From Breviolum minutum Mf 1.05b.01 (Eukaryota; Sar; Dinophyceae; Suessiales; Symbiodiniaceae), in contig DF239298.1 in NCBI GenBank assembly GCA_000507305.1, forward strand, positions 62,001 through 126,000: DNA of 64,000 nt. Reading direction: 5' to 3'. The notes beneath the pieces were generated by a model. The model was not told where the DNA came from and ran no database searches. It was given only the letters and a program-made list of their open reading frames with translations. Each line of letters opens with the position of its first letter. The stretch's first letter is position 1. The position numbers were made by a program, and so were the translations under genes. Positions 52,275 to 63,804 of this stretch are shown here, one piece after another.

Positions 52275-54281
52275 TGAGATGCGGTGAGGACTGCTTGGAC
52301 CAAGAGTCTTATCTCGCCCCACTCTTCGCTTCCTTTCGCCTTGTACTGCGACTCCATGTCAATGGAAATGCCTACGAAGGCAAATTCAAGCGCTGCACCC
52401 ACAAATCATGCCGAACCGTCGCAATCAATTCCTGATTCCCACTCAAGAATCTGGAGTTGAAACGTTCCAAGCTTTAGCATCTTCAATATCTACGCTCCTC
52501 ACCCCACATGCTGCAGGCCTATGCTCTTGCTGAGCCTGATTCGGATCTGCCCATGCTCAGCCAAATCAGCCGTAAGCCATCGATTCAGGGGATCTTCATC
52601 ATCTTCTGGTTCTAGAAACCCTGATCCAGGAATCCAGGCAAGAGAAACACATGGATCACATGGCACACCATTGCACATCAGGTTACATCAGGTTACAAGC
52701 AACAAGCTGCAGGCTTTGGGCCTGTCACCTGATTCTCCACCTTGGATCAACGTGACATCGACAATGCCAGCTCAGTGCAGCATGAAGCTGATCCACTGCA
52801 GAAAAGACACATAAATCAAGCGATCATCATCATCTCTCGTGACCTGCACCATCCACATCACCAATCCAATGGCCACTACTATCAACTGTCTATAAGACAA
52901 ATAAAACTTGGGTGCCACAAAGGGATAGCAACCTCTGTTGTGGGCAACATGATTACCATGAATCAATCAACCACCCCATTGGGCCCTTCCAACCCCCATC
53001 CAGGCACCATGTACGAGCCAGCGCTGTACTGCCACTTGCCCAAATGGGGGTTCATAAATTTCCTCGGTGCCAGGCATTGTTCAAACACAGGGACACCTTT
53101 TGGAGAATAATTTTATAATATATGATGTTTTTTTTTGCAGGCTTAATCTATGAGTCTTGAAGCCTCGCAATTGACACATCTACAGCAACATGAAACAACC
53201 AAAGTCGAGATTTTTGCAAAGTTGCTCGTAGACCTCCGGACAGGGTCGCAGTCGCAGAGGCTCTGTGTTGTCCCAGGATTCTCCGGGCTTCCACTTAGGT
53301 CGAAAAGCTGCATGTAGAGGCAGAAAACACAACACAGATGATCTCAGATGACCCATGTGAACAAATTCAAGCTTCCCTTCTTACATCTCTTCCGGCACGC
53401 AAATCAGGACAAGTTGCATCATATTTTCCAGTGGCAAGAGCCTGAAGAATCCCGAAGTCTTGCTCTGCTGATTTTGCATGGATATGTGATGGCATGGCAT
53501 GGTTTCCGTCTCACTGACTTACTTGGACATCTCTCATATCTAAAACATGTGAAACATGGACTGCGGACATGCGATGACATGCAGACCATACATCACGAGT
53601 CAAGCAAAAGTTGCCGAATCAGCTTCTAAATTTTCAAATCAAGGAGCCGAGACCACGCCGCCAATCTTTTCAGCGAAGTCCGTCGAGGCGGTCTGCAGTC
53701 GATTTGCTCTGCGATAGGATTTTGAACAGTGAAGACTACATCTAATCTAGAATATTCGTATGATATCATACCAAAATATATAAAATGCTGCAGGAGCAGT
53801 GCGGGAAGAAAAGTTGTTCCAAGGGAGCGTGGTAAGTGACTTCTTCTGTCACTTGATGCTTTTCGAATGCTTTTTCGTGTATGTCTTCTCCACCAACTCC
53901 ATGCGGCTGCAGCCTTTTTTCATCTTTCCCTCCGAGCATCAAGTTTTTTAGCTGCGCATTTAGAGCTCAGACTTTTGATCCTTGAAATCTAGCTGCGCCT
54001 CTTTCGGTAGCCAGGACAGTGTTGCACTCGATTTTTTCCTGGCAGTTTCAAGCGAGCGCGCAATAATTTTTGACGATGAAAAAAAATGGACAGATGGCGA
54101 AAGTTGCATTTTGATGCATTTTGCATTCATACGTACATCACAGAACCTCACATTTCAGGGTGACCAAAAGTTTTAAATTGCATCCCAGCTTCTCTTCAAG
54201 TTTCGCCTTGAGCTGCTTGCGACACTTTGTCCACACGGCTGGAGTGCACGCAGAGAGCTCTTTGACGTTCAAGCTAGGCAT
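52275..54281 (-). CDS. Gene span: small multi-exon gene of unknown function
   Basis: The ATG at 54281, directly after TCCAAG, opens MPSLNVKELSACTPAVWTKC and RKQLKAKLEEKLGCN, a basic helical start. Later - strand pieces look coding: SLETARKKSSATLSWLPKEA (about 54050), GTEEIYEPPFGQVAVQRWLV (about 53070), SLAWIPGSGFLEPEDDEDPL and NRWLTADLAEHGQIRIRLSK (about 52690-52520), and GAALEFAFVGISIDMESQYK and AKGSEEWGEIRLLVQAVL (about 52410-52275). Junctions were not resolved and no domain was recognised. It sits between the JmjC-like gene and the membrane-protein gene, on the same strand as both. Confidence 0.4.
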
Positions 54282-54570
54282 CTTGGATGAAAGTGCCAAG
54301 GTCGAACCGCAGTGCAACATGACCTTCGCAGGCATGAAGAATTTGACCACGGCAATACCGAGGGTTTATTTGATGACTTCTTGAACTTTAGTTGAACATC
54401 CCACACAGAGTAATATGGGTATCGACAGGTAAGTATGCGTATCGAGTACAAGCTTCAGTTTATGTAACAATTTGAACATGTATTGAACATGCTTGAACAG
54501 GTTTTGAAGAGAACACTTCGAATCAATATACACTTGTCATGCTATAGATTGCTATAGACTATACTGTATG

Positions 54571-56434
54571 CTATAGCCTATTGCGAATACACTTTGCATG
54601 TCTTTGCCACGCCTCAAGGATGCCACTAATGGCTTCATCCAGCTGCACCTTTTGAATTGCCTGTTTGAGCCAATTCTTCAAAGCAGCGTTCTCCTTGATG
54701 CCCGGCAATTCCTCCACGGTGGAAGGTGTAAAGCAATAGGCCAATCGATATTGTCGGAACTGCGGTCTCCAAACGTTGTTGTCCGTGAGGGCCGACAGTG
54801 TTTGCTTTCCTTTCAATATGGTCTCGTAGTATGAGAAGGAGTCCGCTAGGGCTAAAGACACTCGAAACCATCCAGAGGGGACAATGATGAGGTCACCAGG
54901 ACCTTGGTTGGCCTCTACATACTTTTTTAAGCCAAATTCTTCCCGTAGTTCGGGCAATTTCTCTTCAAAGAACATGTAGGCAGAGGTTTTGTCAAATTCC
55001 AATGCCTCCCGGGCCTTCTGGGCCACTCGCTCCATTTCATCTTCCTGCAATAGGAGCCACCTCTTGGACCCATGCACCAACACATCAAAAAAGGGCAAGC
55101 CATTCTCAGGTCTCAAGTTGGCACCTGACCCAGAAGGCCCGAAAGTGAAATACTGATAGGAGAGGCGGCCGTTGTTTCTCTTCCACCTCTCTGCACCCTT
55201 TGGGATGATTGCTTTCAATTCATCCCCAGCCGCTTCCAAAAGCTTCCGTCGAAACTCTGCCATGTGTGGCAAGGCGTTCTCAATCTGCCGGAAGATCTGC
55301 AACTGCTCGAGCTCAGTGAGGTTTCGAACCATGCTCTGCCTCACTGGCCACGGGTACATTTGGATTTGATCCCAAATCCCTTCAGATTCTAGACCCCTAG
55401 CAGGCCCCAGTAGGCCCTAGCTGCTTCTTGCTGCTAGCCCCAAAAGAATTATATAAAGAATTAAAAAGAAATCGCCCTGTAATCCAGCACTTTTGAAACC
55501 CAGGGACGCATCTACTGTTTGTTCACAATGCTCCGTGTTCTGCCCTGGCAGCTTTGGCTTGGCAGGCGTGCCGTGGAAGCAATTGATCACATAGCGAGAG
55601 AATGGAATCATCTCAGGCTCCTCCATGTGCAACTGATTGCCAACAAGCCTAGCCAGAATTCCCGGTGTGGCAATTGTGGTAACCAGAAAAGGAAGAAAAA
55701 AAGGCTTACAGTTTTGGATTCTTTGGATTACTGCTCTGAAAACATGAGGTCCCTTGAACTACATTGAAATCCATGACAGTTTATGAAATTTTAAGTATAC
55801 TTATATAGTACTTATAGACCTTTAGATCTGCAGCTTGCTCCGGCCCCAATGCCAATCCTCAGCCCCGCCTTGCACGAGCCTTGTCTTGTGGCCAATACTC
55901 CACGCGAAATTCCTTCTCCAAATGGCTGTCCTCCATAAGTCGCGTTGCAGTCCAATAGCGCCGCACCTCATCCCAGGCACCTGGGCTGAAGAGTGTTGTG
56001 GCATTGGTGATCAGCATGGGCTCCTTGAAATTGAAGTCTTTTCCCTCCTCCAAACGCTTGGCCAAATCCGCCGCTGTCATCTTTTTCACCGTGATCTTTT
56101 TGGCATTCAGCTTTGGCATAGCCTTCACACGGTATTTGGGAGGAGTGAAGTCTTTTGGGATTTCTGTTGACTTCTTTTCCTCAACTACCTTTGCAGTCTC
56201 TATGACCTTTTGCATCTGGACGACCATGTTCTCTAGGAATCTCTGGACATTCCCTTCATATTTCATTTGCTTTGCATTGCTCAGCAGCTGCTGTATCTGT
56301 TCGTTGGTTTTTGCTTTGTCATCACTCTTCTCGATGGTCAGGGTCGCAGAAAGCTTCAAGGTCTGACCCTGTGCAAGCGGTGCTAGAAACCAAAGCACTG
56401 CAGGTATCACTGCAAGTGCCCTGCAACGCACCAT
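54571..56434 (-). CDS. Secreted JmjC/cupin-like protein, probably lacking metal-binding residues
   Basis: Two exons, 56434-55876 and 55379-54571, join with matching phase (C+GG gives Arg) across a 496-nt GT-AG intron. They give 455 residues with TAG/TGA-type termination at 54571. The protein opens MVRCRALAVIPAVLWFLAPL AQGQ, split here at residue 20, a signal peptide. The JmjC-like fold is suggested by MLITNATTLFSPGAWDEVRR, LSYQYFTFGPSGSGANLRPE, VLVHGSKRWLLLQ and GDLIIVPSGWFRVSLALADS. In active JmjC hydroxylases the third stretch carries HxD, and the last carries PxGWxHxV. Here those positions read RPE and GWFRV, so all three iron ligands seem changed. The closest idea in animals is the ER-lumen JMJD8-type protein. 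I infer a secretory-pathway pseudoenzyme. Confidence 0.75.
55380..55875 (-). other. Intron of the JmjC-like gene
   Basis: It begins GTGCAAGG after GCTC and ends CTGAAG before GGATTTGG. It is 496 nt long. The phase-1 junction was checked codon by codon. This is a canonical GT-AG intron, unlike many in the + block. Confidence 0.75.
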
Positions 56435-57612
56435 ATGAGGAAAGAGCCGGCAGTCTCAGCCGACAAAACCCCACCAAAACTCACAGGAATCATTAACACG
56501 ATTAGCTAACAGTCCTTGAACCCAAAGCAAATTCGCAGAGGTCGCTTTCGTCAATACATCTTTCAATCTCATATCAATGGCATCAACGCATAGTCAATCC
56601 TACAGACAGTCTCACTCAAGGATTAAAAATGCTAATCTGGAAAGAATCGCCACTGTAGCTATCACCACGGCCTTGCTCGGCAAGGACGAAGCAGTTGAGG
56701 TCTCTACGCACCTCGGCGAATGGAGTCAGTCCGATGGTTGGAGGCCTTCAATTGCAAGTGACTCGTGAACCGCACTCAGCAGTGCTTGGCGCTTGGCCAT
56801 AGCTGCCAGCACACATTATCCAATACAGCGAACTCATGTAAACTCATTAAATCTTTCCAAGCGGCAGCTGGTAAATGTCGCCAGTGAGATCACTGATGTG
56901 CCAACAACTTCCACACAGGCCGTCTTCGCATCGATAAATGACTTCGTGGCCTGCTTTTGAGAGTCTTACGGTACATCAGCTGCAGGAATTGTCACTCATG
57001 CCATTTTAATGCTGGTTCTACCACAAAGCTTGGATCTGACTCATCTGACCAACAAAACGCACAGGACATTGCGGTCGGCCTGCTGCTCTCGCAGCATCAG
57101 ACAATTTTGCCCCACCACGAACCACCACTGGATCTGCAGGTTCTGGAAAAATAACCTTCAACAGTTGCAAGAGGATGCAACTAAACATGTTGGGATGTGT
57201 TGGATCAGGATCAAAAACCCAGTGAATAACTCCTTCAAATTTGGAATGCATGAATCAGCCATGACATGTATGGTAGACAATGATAGACAAATCAGGGAAA
57301 ATCCAGCCTGAATGGGTCCTCGGGCTTGGCGGGAGAGTTTCAGGACCACCTAACATCAATCGTGGTCCTATTCATTGAATCACTCCCTGATTATCATGGA
57401 ACAAATGCCAACAATCATCGGATTAACATGTGATTATCACTCAATATCGAGAAACACGAGATGCTTATTAATTCATTCTTAAATTTATTGATTTTGACTG
57501 TGTTGGGCTGACTTGCCTTCTCGCCCTCCTTCAGATTGGAAACGAGGTCAACCTTCATTCAAGTTCAGTGCCACACCACCATGCAAGGATTCTGTGTCAT
57601 TTCTTGTCATGG

Positions 57613-59290
57613 TTACGGGGTAAATAGATGAGTTGGCAGCGCATCTTCCAAAATTCCTAGCCATGGCACCACTTCTTCCGTTGTTTTGACCTTCGCTCCG
57701 TTGACCATCAGCACCCTGGACAGTTGATCTCCATTGGCTCGATGCGAGGAGACTTTAGCTTCACAAAGCTTCCTAGCACCATGTGAACACATGCTGCCAT
57801 GCCTGTCCCCTGGCTGGATCCATATTCTCTTCTCTTCAGCATCCTGCGATGTCGGGACTTGGAGATGCCAAGAGTCAGCCAAAACAAGCAGGAAATGGAA
57901 GGTCAAACTTCAAAACCGAGACCGGTTTGGAGGGAGTCGCAACCAGCCAGCATCAGCTAACTATAGGTATATCGCTATAGAGTGTATACTGACCAAAATC
58001 TGACCAAGTGAGATTTTTGCAACTGCTAACAGGGACCCGAATCGTCTTGTAGTCTTGTTACTGATCAGGCAAGGATGGCCAGTGCAAACACCTTAGGCCA
58101 ACAACTACCAGCAGCTGCACTAGACCTCTCCCTCTCTGGCGGGCATGGATCCAAATTGTCTCATGGAAATGTCCGAACAAAGTAAACTCTCACACGAACT
58201 ATTTGCTAGTGATTGACGGCCTCTGAAAGCTGCATTTGTTCAGGTTGTCATGGACTCATGGACTGACCCCTTCTGGCAGCACCATAAGAACACAAAGGAG
58301 ACAATGCCAGCTTACATCCAAATCTTCTGCAGGACGCAGGACTTACCCAATGGATATGCATCCAGAGTATTCCAAGTATTGAACACTGTATGCAGGATGC
58401 TTCATCTTTATTGCAAACCATCCCGCATCGCCACCCACAGCCAATCAGACCCAACAAACTCCTCGTTCAGGCAACCTTTGTTGTACTCAAACGCACTGCC
58501 TCCTTCAACCACTTCTGAAACTCCTACAGCTTCGCCGTCAAAGCTCCTTGAAGCAATACCGGAGCTACGGCCAAGACGCCCCAGACTGTGCAAATAGAAA
58601 TATGATTTTAACAAAAAATGTGTATTTTGTGTCCATTGTGTCCAAGATGTTTTTGGCTTGACAAGACACAATGTTACACCATATGTTACACCTTTCAGGC
58701 CAAGGCTCGTGTCTAAGGCCAGGCCCAAGGGAGGGCTCAATTTCACATCGAACCAAACTTCATTTCCCACGCGTTTCCCGTTGCGAGGTTTGGGGCGGCT
58801 ACGCATCTTCTCGTAGTCTTGCCTGAGAAACTTCAAGCTGAAAGCATAAGGAAAAGATGGAAAGGGATAACAGGAGGGGCTTGAGATGAGCCTGAGTTGT
58901 CCTGAATTCTTTTTAGCAGTTCATTGTACTTGGATATTTCCAACTTTTGTTAAGTTGCAAAGGCTGATGCCCTGCAATCAGTTTGAGCCTACAGGACCTA
59001 TAGTGTAAGCAAAACCTCTGGATTCTTCAGCTGGACCCATGTCGCCGAGAAGCTTCATTTCCTTGAACTCCTCCAGTGTTTTCTCAGCCTCTGCCTTTGC
59101 ACTCTTGGAGGCATGCAGGGCGACGGTTCTTACCTTGGCTCTCAACTCTCAACGATCCCATTCCGAAGCGATTGGCAGTGACAACCCAAAAAGTTTGGTC
59201 CAAGTTGCATGGGCATTCTCCACACCTGCACAAGTGTCAACATCCTCCCGTTTCCCAACAGCCTTGCTTCCGCAGCTTGTTACTGTTTGA
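57613..59290 (-). CDS. Gene span: protein with PDZ-like exons
   Basis: Segments in - strand order are about 59280-59155 (SCGSKAVGKREDVDTCAGVE, then ATWTKLFGLSLP); 59141-59030 (TVALHASKSAKAEAEKTLEE, FKEMKLLGDMGPAEESR, a helical stretch); 58830-58690 (FLRQDYEKMRSRPKPRNGKR, VGNEVWFDVKLSPPLGLALD); 58570-58410 (SRSFDGEAVGVSEVVEGGSA, FEYNKG); and 57760-57613 (GDQLSRVLMVNGAKVKTTEE, VVPWLGILEDALP). PPLGLAL, VSEVVEGGSA and GDQLSRVLMVNGAKVKTTEEV match the beta strands and helix of a PDZ domain in order. This suggests one PDZ fold split over three exons. PDZ domains bind C-terminal peptides. Limits are approximate. Confidence 0.5.
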
Positions 59291-59309
59291 CGTTGCTTGC
59301 ATATCTACA

Positions 59310-59370
59310 TAAATTTATATATACATATATACAGTATATATATATATATCATATATATATTATATATCCA
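59310..59370. repeat. AT-rich (TATA)n tract
   Basis: Alternating TATATA/CATATA. Similar tracts occur at 4935-4965, 18325-18375, 18585-18605, 19930-19970, 20555-20620 and 28435-28490, all intronic or intergenic. Confidence 0.8.
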
Positions 59371-59998
59371 TAGTCACAAATTACTTTCTCAAGCGTCTCT
59401 CTGCACGCTTGCAAGTGGCATACCTGTATATCTCTTGTTTTATTGACATCTTTCATATCTCCTTTCAAGGCAACACCCTGCTCACGTGTAGCATTGCCTG
59501 ATCTAGTTGAACCCAGCCAAGTGGTCCCGAGCCCACTGAGGCACCTCAGAAACATTGGAAACCTTCAGAACGCATTCAGAATGCCAAAGATTTGGGCAGT
59601 CCCTTTTTTCGATTTGAGCTGAGAGGCAAAGAGGATGCTGCAAGCACCACAGCTCCGCGCCAGCGGATCCCGTGACGCACCATGGCAAAGAAGTATACAG
59701 TATTGGTACAGTCTAAAAGGTCCAATGGAGCAATACCGGTACATGTTCATTGTTGTATGACATCCCGTGATTATATAAAGCTTCAATTCTTTAATGGGAT
59801 GAATGGTCTGTGTCAAAGGCTTTCAGAAAACCTCCATGGACTCTTTGTACAGTGTGGCAATGAACTTCAACCAAACACACTACAAAGCCTGTTCGGGCCA
59901 ATAAGCTGTTGAGACTGCGATAGAGATCCCAAATTTGCAGGTGATTCTTCCTAGCAAGTTTGCCAAGAAATCAGAGCCATCAGCATGCAACCTTCCAC

Positions 59999-60125
59999 AT
60001 TGAGCACAGTGCCGTAGCATCTGGGACACTGAAGTTGTGTTCCGCTTCCACCACCAGGGGTTCTGAGGATGCTGTGACATTGACCTTGGAAGCCGCCCAT
60101 GTGGCAGGCTGGAAGCTTTCCGCTG
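59999..60125 (-). CDS. Candidate ectodomain exon, downstream of the REJ-like exons
   Basis: On the - strand it reads QTAESFQPATWAASKVNVTA, SSEPLVVEAEHNFSVPDATA and LCSMWK before a GT donor. The NVT and NFS sequons and beta-like text fit a secreted protein. It may belong to the REJ-like gene or to a separate gene. Confidence 0.45.
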
Positions 60126-60645
60126 TTTGTATATGTCACAGCGAAAGTGAATAAAAAGATTCATCCCTTTGGCCAAGCCGGGCTTCGGACGCTTCCACGG
60201 ACATCACGTGCTCTCACGACCTGTAGTCTCAAGCAGCTGCGGCTGATTTGTACAAACTATGAGTTGAGCATCCATGAATCCATGAGGTGAAGGCAATTGA
60301 GTGGCTTCCGGCTGGAGCTTGCAGAAAGGCCTCCAAGTCACAGGAACAATGGAACAATCACGTCGATTTTTTAATTTCCCTGAAGCGTTCCTAGTGCCAT
60401 GGTACAGGACCGCCATGGCCACATGTTGCCACATGAGTCTACATGCTGGCCTGCGATGAGCGATGAAAAAGCCTGGCAGAACTACAGCGCTGCACAGCTG
60501 TTGAGACTGAGTCTGAGGTCCAAGCCTGAAACGTCGCCTTGGATGTGAGACTGAGACTGTAATCTGTCAGAGGTTGAGGTTCTATGATTTCAAGGTAGAA
60601 TTTGTAGGTAGGTTGCATGCAAAATCACTATGGATGCTCATCTTC

Positions 60646-60756
60646 CTAGTTCAATCCGACTTTGAAGAACTCAAATGTCAAGTCCAACCGCTCGAAGCCT
60701 AGCTGAGGCAGCAACCCTCCAAGCTTCCTCCAGAAGTTCTCGCTGTCCGGATCTTC
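60646..60756 (-). CDS. Candidate terminal exon, 36 codons plus stop
   Basis: After TTGGCAG it reads EDPDSENFWRKLGGLLPQLG, FERLDLTFEFFKVGLN and TAG at 60648-60646, with length divisible by three. It could end the REJ-like gene that starts at 63804; then the exon at 60.1 kb is a different gene. Confidence 0.45.
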   Translation of the reverse strand, partial: EDPDSENFWRKLGGLLPQLGFERLDLTFEFFKVGLN

Positions 60757-61289
60757 CTGCCAACCAAAGAGTCAGAGGTGGGGCCAAAATCAGCGGAAGC
60801 ACCTGTGCTTGCTTCAAGGGTCTTCAAGCTCTGAATATTAAGTTCTACATATAGTACGTACATTATTTCTTCCAGTACTACATTTTCTCAACAGTTCCAT
60901 CTGTTATACTTGGCGATCGCCAAACACCAAGCTATTCCGAACCAGCAAGTGGTGTAAAACATGAGCTGTGCAGCATTCAAGCTGATGAATTCAATGGCAC
61001 AGCATCGGTCCCAATCAATGCCCAAATCCGGTTCACCTGTCACGCAAAACTACAAGACACAGTAGCAGTCTAGCCGACATCGGCTCAAAACTGAGCAAAT
61101 CCTATGGAGTCTTGGCTACATTGAAATACACTACACAAATTCAAGCACATAGTAATGGCATCTATTTCCGTATCCATCCATCCATGGTTGACTCCATGGC
61201 GCGGTGCGTTCTGAAAACAGCACCAACTGTAGCGACAGCAGCTCGCATCTGTCTCTGTGTTAGCTGCAGCTGAGGCACTTCGATTCACA

Positions 61290-61555
61290 GCCTAGCCGCA
61301 GGTGACCACAAGGAACTCATCAATTCTTTGGCTTCTAAGATCGCAGCAGCAACTACATTTGTAAGGTGATCATAATGTATGACGACAACCAAATACCAGG
61401 CTTGCCGAAGCCCAAAAATCTGGGCCTGGAAGGGAAATGTCAGGAACTCATACTGCAAGTTCAGGAGGTCTTCGTCTTGCCTTGTCAGCATTTGGAATTG
61501 GGACATCTCCCCATGAATTCCTTGCGCCCAGAAAGTGCATCTACCACCAGAGCAT
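61290..61555 (-). CDS. REJ-like exon 2
   Basis: After GGGCTTACAG the frame reads CSGGRCTFWAQGIHGEMSQF, QMLTRQDEDLLNLQYEFLTF and PFQAQIFGLRQAWYLVVVIH, then YDHLTNVVAAAILEAKELMS. REJ domains have a D-x-D...L-x-Y-x-F segment followed by VxVxDxxG strands; LNLQYEF and VVVIHYDHLTNVV fit. The 3' limit is approximate. Confidence 0.5.
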
Positions 61556-61925
61556 CTGTAAGCCCAACACCACTGCATGGTATGGATCTCAAAAGTCGTC
61601 CTTGCAATCACACATCACCAATTGTTGGTCTCAGAGAGCTTCTGTAAATTTCCATGTCTGCCTTCAGTCTGCACTATATACTTTTGTAATGAAACTATAT
61701 TTGCCGGTTCATGTGCGACTCCTACTGCACCGCATGCTATATTGACCAAGCAGTCGGTCCTCAGGGACATGCCTCTGAACCGCGGTAGGACCTCAGATTT
61801 AACCCGAATGCAGCAGCAGGGTGCACAATGTCGCTTCAACTGCTACGCCGCTACGCATGTAAAGCTTGGGTCTGGGCTGGTGATAGTGGTCATATCGTCA
61901 TCACCACCACCAGCATCAGCATCAT

Positions 61926-61999
<74 letters not shown>

Positions 62000-62006
62000 G
62001 CATCAG

Positions 62007-62082
<76 letters not shown>

Positions 62083-62116
62083 NNNNNNNNNNNNNNNNNN
62101 NNNNNNNNNNNNNNNN

Positions 62117-62196
<80 letters not shown>

Positions 62197-63804
62197 CATT
62201 CCAAATGTTTCTTAGGCCATCACCGAGATTGAACCAGCCAGTGGAGGTTGGTCAGCAACAAACTTGGGCGACTGTGCTGCGATGGTCACCCCATTCCGCA
62301 ACACGCTGTCGAGGGAAGGTCGGCTTTCACTCAGCACCTGGTCCAGCAATTCCTGGCTTTCGGACTGAAGCAGCACATGGTAATATGGAACTCCTGCAGT
62401 CAACTGGCCACCACTGCCAGAGCGAATATGAAACTTTCCGTCTGAAATCTCCGATGTTGTGGCCAAGGATTGTTCAACCACAGCAGTCAAGCGATCTTCA
62501 ACCAGAAACCATTGCCAACGAACAGATGCTATGGGCAAACACTGCGTCGAGCTCATGTTCGCGAAAGCCGAGACATTGGGCACACCTTCGGCAATCTGGA
62601 TGATACCGCCGTAGCCGTATGGCGGGAAAAGTAAACTGAGTGGAGCAAAAAAGGTCGAATTCACCTGCACGGCCTTTCTGGCAACCGATTCAGGACCACC
62701 CGATGTTCTGCGAACGATCACTGAAAAACGATGCATGCCTGCTGGAAGCTGGCCAGAGCTGATTCTCAATTTCGGCCCCCGGACCTGGAGCTGGCTATCT
62801 GCTCTAAACTGGGGCAGTGATGAACATGCATCAGGCTCACCCTGCTGAACCAATGAAGAGCATCTCCAGGAAAATTGAAAATCCTCTTTTGGTGCTGTTG
62901 GTCGGACTGGGTCCCAAACTTCCACCTCCAATTCAAAGTCACATTGGGATGCCAATCGAGGACCTACAACGAAGACCTTCAGCTCTGGCAGAGGCTCCAC
63001 TGCCACACGAAACACCACGTTGGGTCGAGGTGCCAATGTGGGCCGCATGTCAAAAGCTGCTACCGCGCGGAAGAGGTGAAAGGTCCCAGGCTGGAAAGCC
63101 AAAGGGGCCAAATGCACTTTGTTTGGATCTTTGGCAAGATCAGTGAGAAGGCTATTTGTGACAGCTGCGGAATCCAAGCTTTGCCATGACAGCTGATTTG
63201 AGGATCTATAGTGCCAAGTGACATTTGTTCGACCAGCTGTTTTGCCAGGATCTCGGTTAGCACATTGCAAAGCATATGGTGCTTCCCTCGTGCTGATAGA
63301 CAAATGCAACTCATTGCTGTGTGGCATCGTAACATCTGTGGCACCAGTTGGACTAACTGCTGGTTCTGCTTGGGATGTTACACCAATGATGCTGGCAGAA
63401 GCTACTGTTTCCGTGCTGTTTCCCAAATCATTTCTCACAGTCAACCGCACTTCCAAACGCACTTCGCCTTCTCGGAGATCGCCCAGAAGTGCACCGGCTC
63501 TAGACAGAATTGCAGGACTGATTGTAATCGAGGACAAGCCTTGTGCCGTAGCCTCTTCTAAGACACCTGCCAACAGAGGCACTCGAAACCAAGTTGGAGT
63601 TCCAGGGCCGAAGCCCCAAAAGTACTGAAGTGGCTCTCCTCGGGATTCTTGAGATTTGGAGCCGCTGAAAACCAGCTCGCTGCAAGCTTGAGCAGTGCTG
63701 GGAATGGCTTCCAATGAGGCCACTACAAACGGCGCAGAGGCATTGGGCTGGCTCTGTCCCAGGCATGGCAAAATCAACAACAAAGATGTGAAAAATCCTG
63801 GCAT
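61290..63804 (-). CDS. Gene span: secreted PKD/REJ-domain-like protein (polycystin-type ectodomain)
   Basis: The ATG at 63804 opens MPGFFTSLLLILPCLGQSQP, a signal peptide. Exon 1 is open for about 525 codons. It shows PKD/REJ-type beta modules: ACSELVFSGSKSQESRGEPL with QYFWGFGPGTP, then REGEVRLEVRLTVRNDLGNS, DFELEVEVWDPVRPTAPKED with FQFSWRCS, and LRISSGQLPAGMHRFSVIVR. The pattern (gap, GxLPxGxHxFxVxVRRxxG) is characteristic of REJ regions in polycystin-1 and egg-jelly receptors. The exon probably ends at a GT within CTCGGTGATGG near 62222, followed by an intron with the (ATC)n array and exon 2 at 61555-61290. Such proteins are usually membrane-tethered receptors. No channel or GPS motif was found here, so the C-terminus is missing or unread. 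Confidence 0.65.
61912..62196. repeat. (ATC)n microsatellite with an internal gap
   Basis: ATC/CAT units extend over about 280 bp, with AGC interruptions near 61915-61920 and 61997-62010. They are broken by 34 N at 62083-62116. It lies inside the first intron of the REJ-like gene. Open frames through it (poly-Ile, poly-Ser, poly-Asp, poly-Met) are artefacts. Confidence 0.97.
62083..62116. other. Assembly gap (34 N) inside a microsatellite
   Basis: A run of N flanked on both sides by the same ATC repeat; the true repeat length is unknown. Confidence 1.
62222..63804 (-). CDS. REJ-like exon 1 with signal peptide
   Basis: This is the largest exon of the - block. Extracellular character is supported by the signal peptide, scattered Cys, several NxS/T sites (NAS, NST, NVT, NVS) and lack of internal hydrophobic helices. 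Repeated strand pairs (LEVRLTVRNDLGN; VVFRVAVEPLPELKVFVVG) fit tandem Ig-like PKD modules. Upstream, 63805-64000 shows no coding sequence and presumably holds the 5' region. Confidence 0.7.

Noticed and set aside
61828-62232. Open frames of 100+ codons with poly-Ile/Ser on + and poly-Met/Asp on -
   Set aside because: They arise from the (ATC)n array and cross an N gap; there is no coding evidence outside the repeat.
62205-63628. + strand open frames of 90-136 codons
   Set aside because: They are shadows of the strong - strand REJ-like exon, which has a signal peptide and domain-like text.
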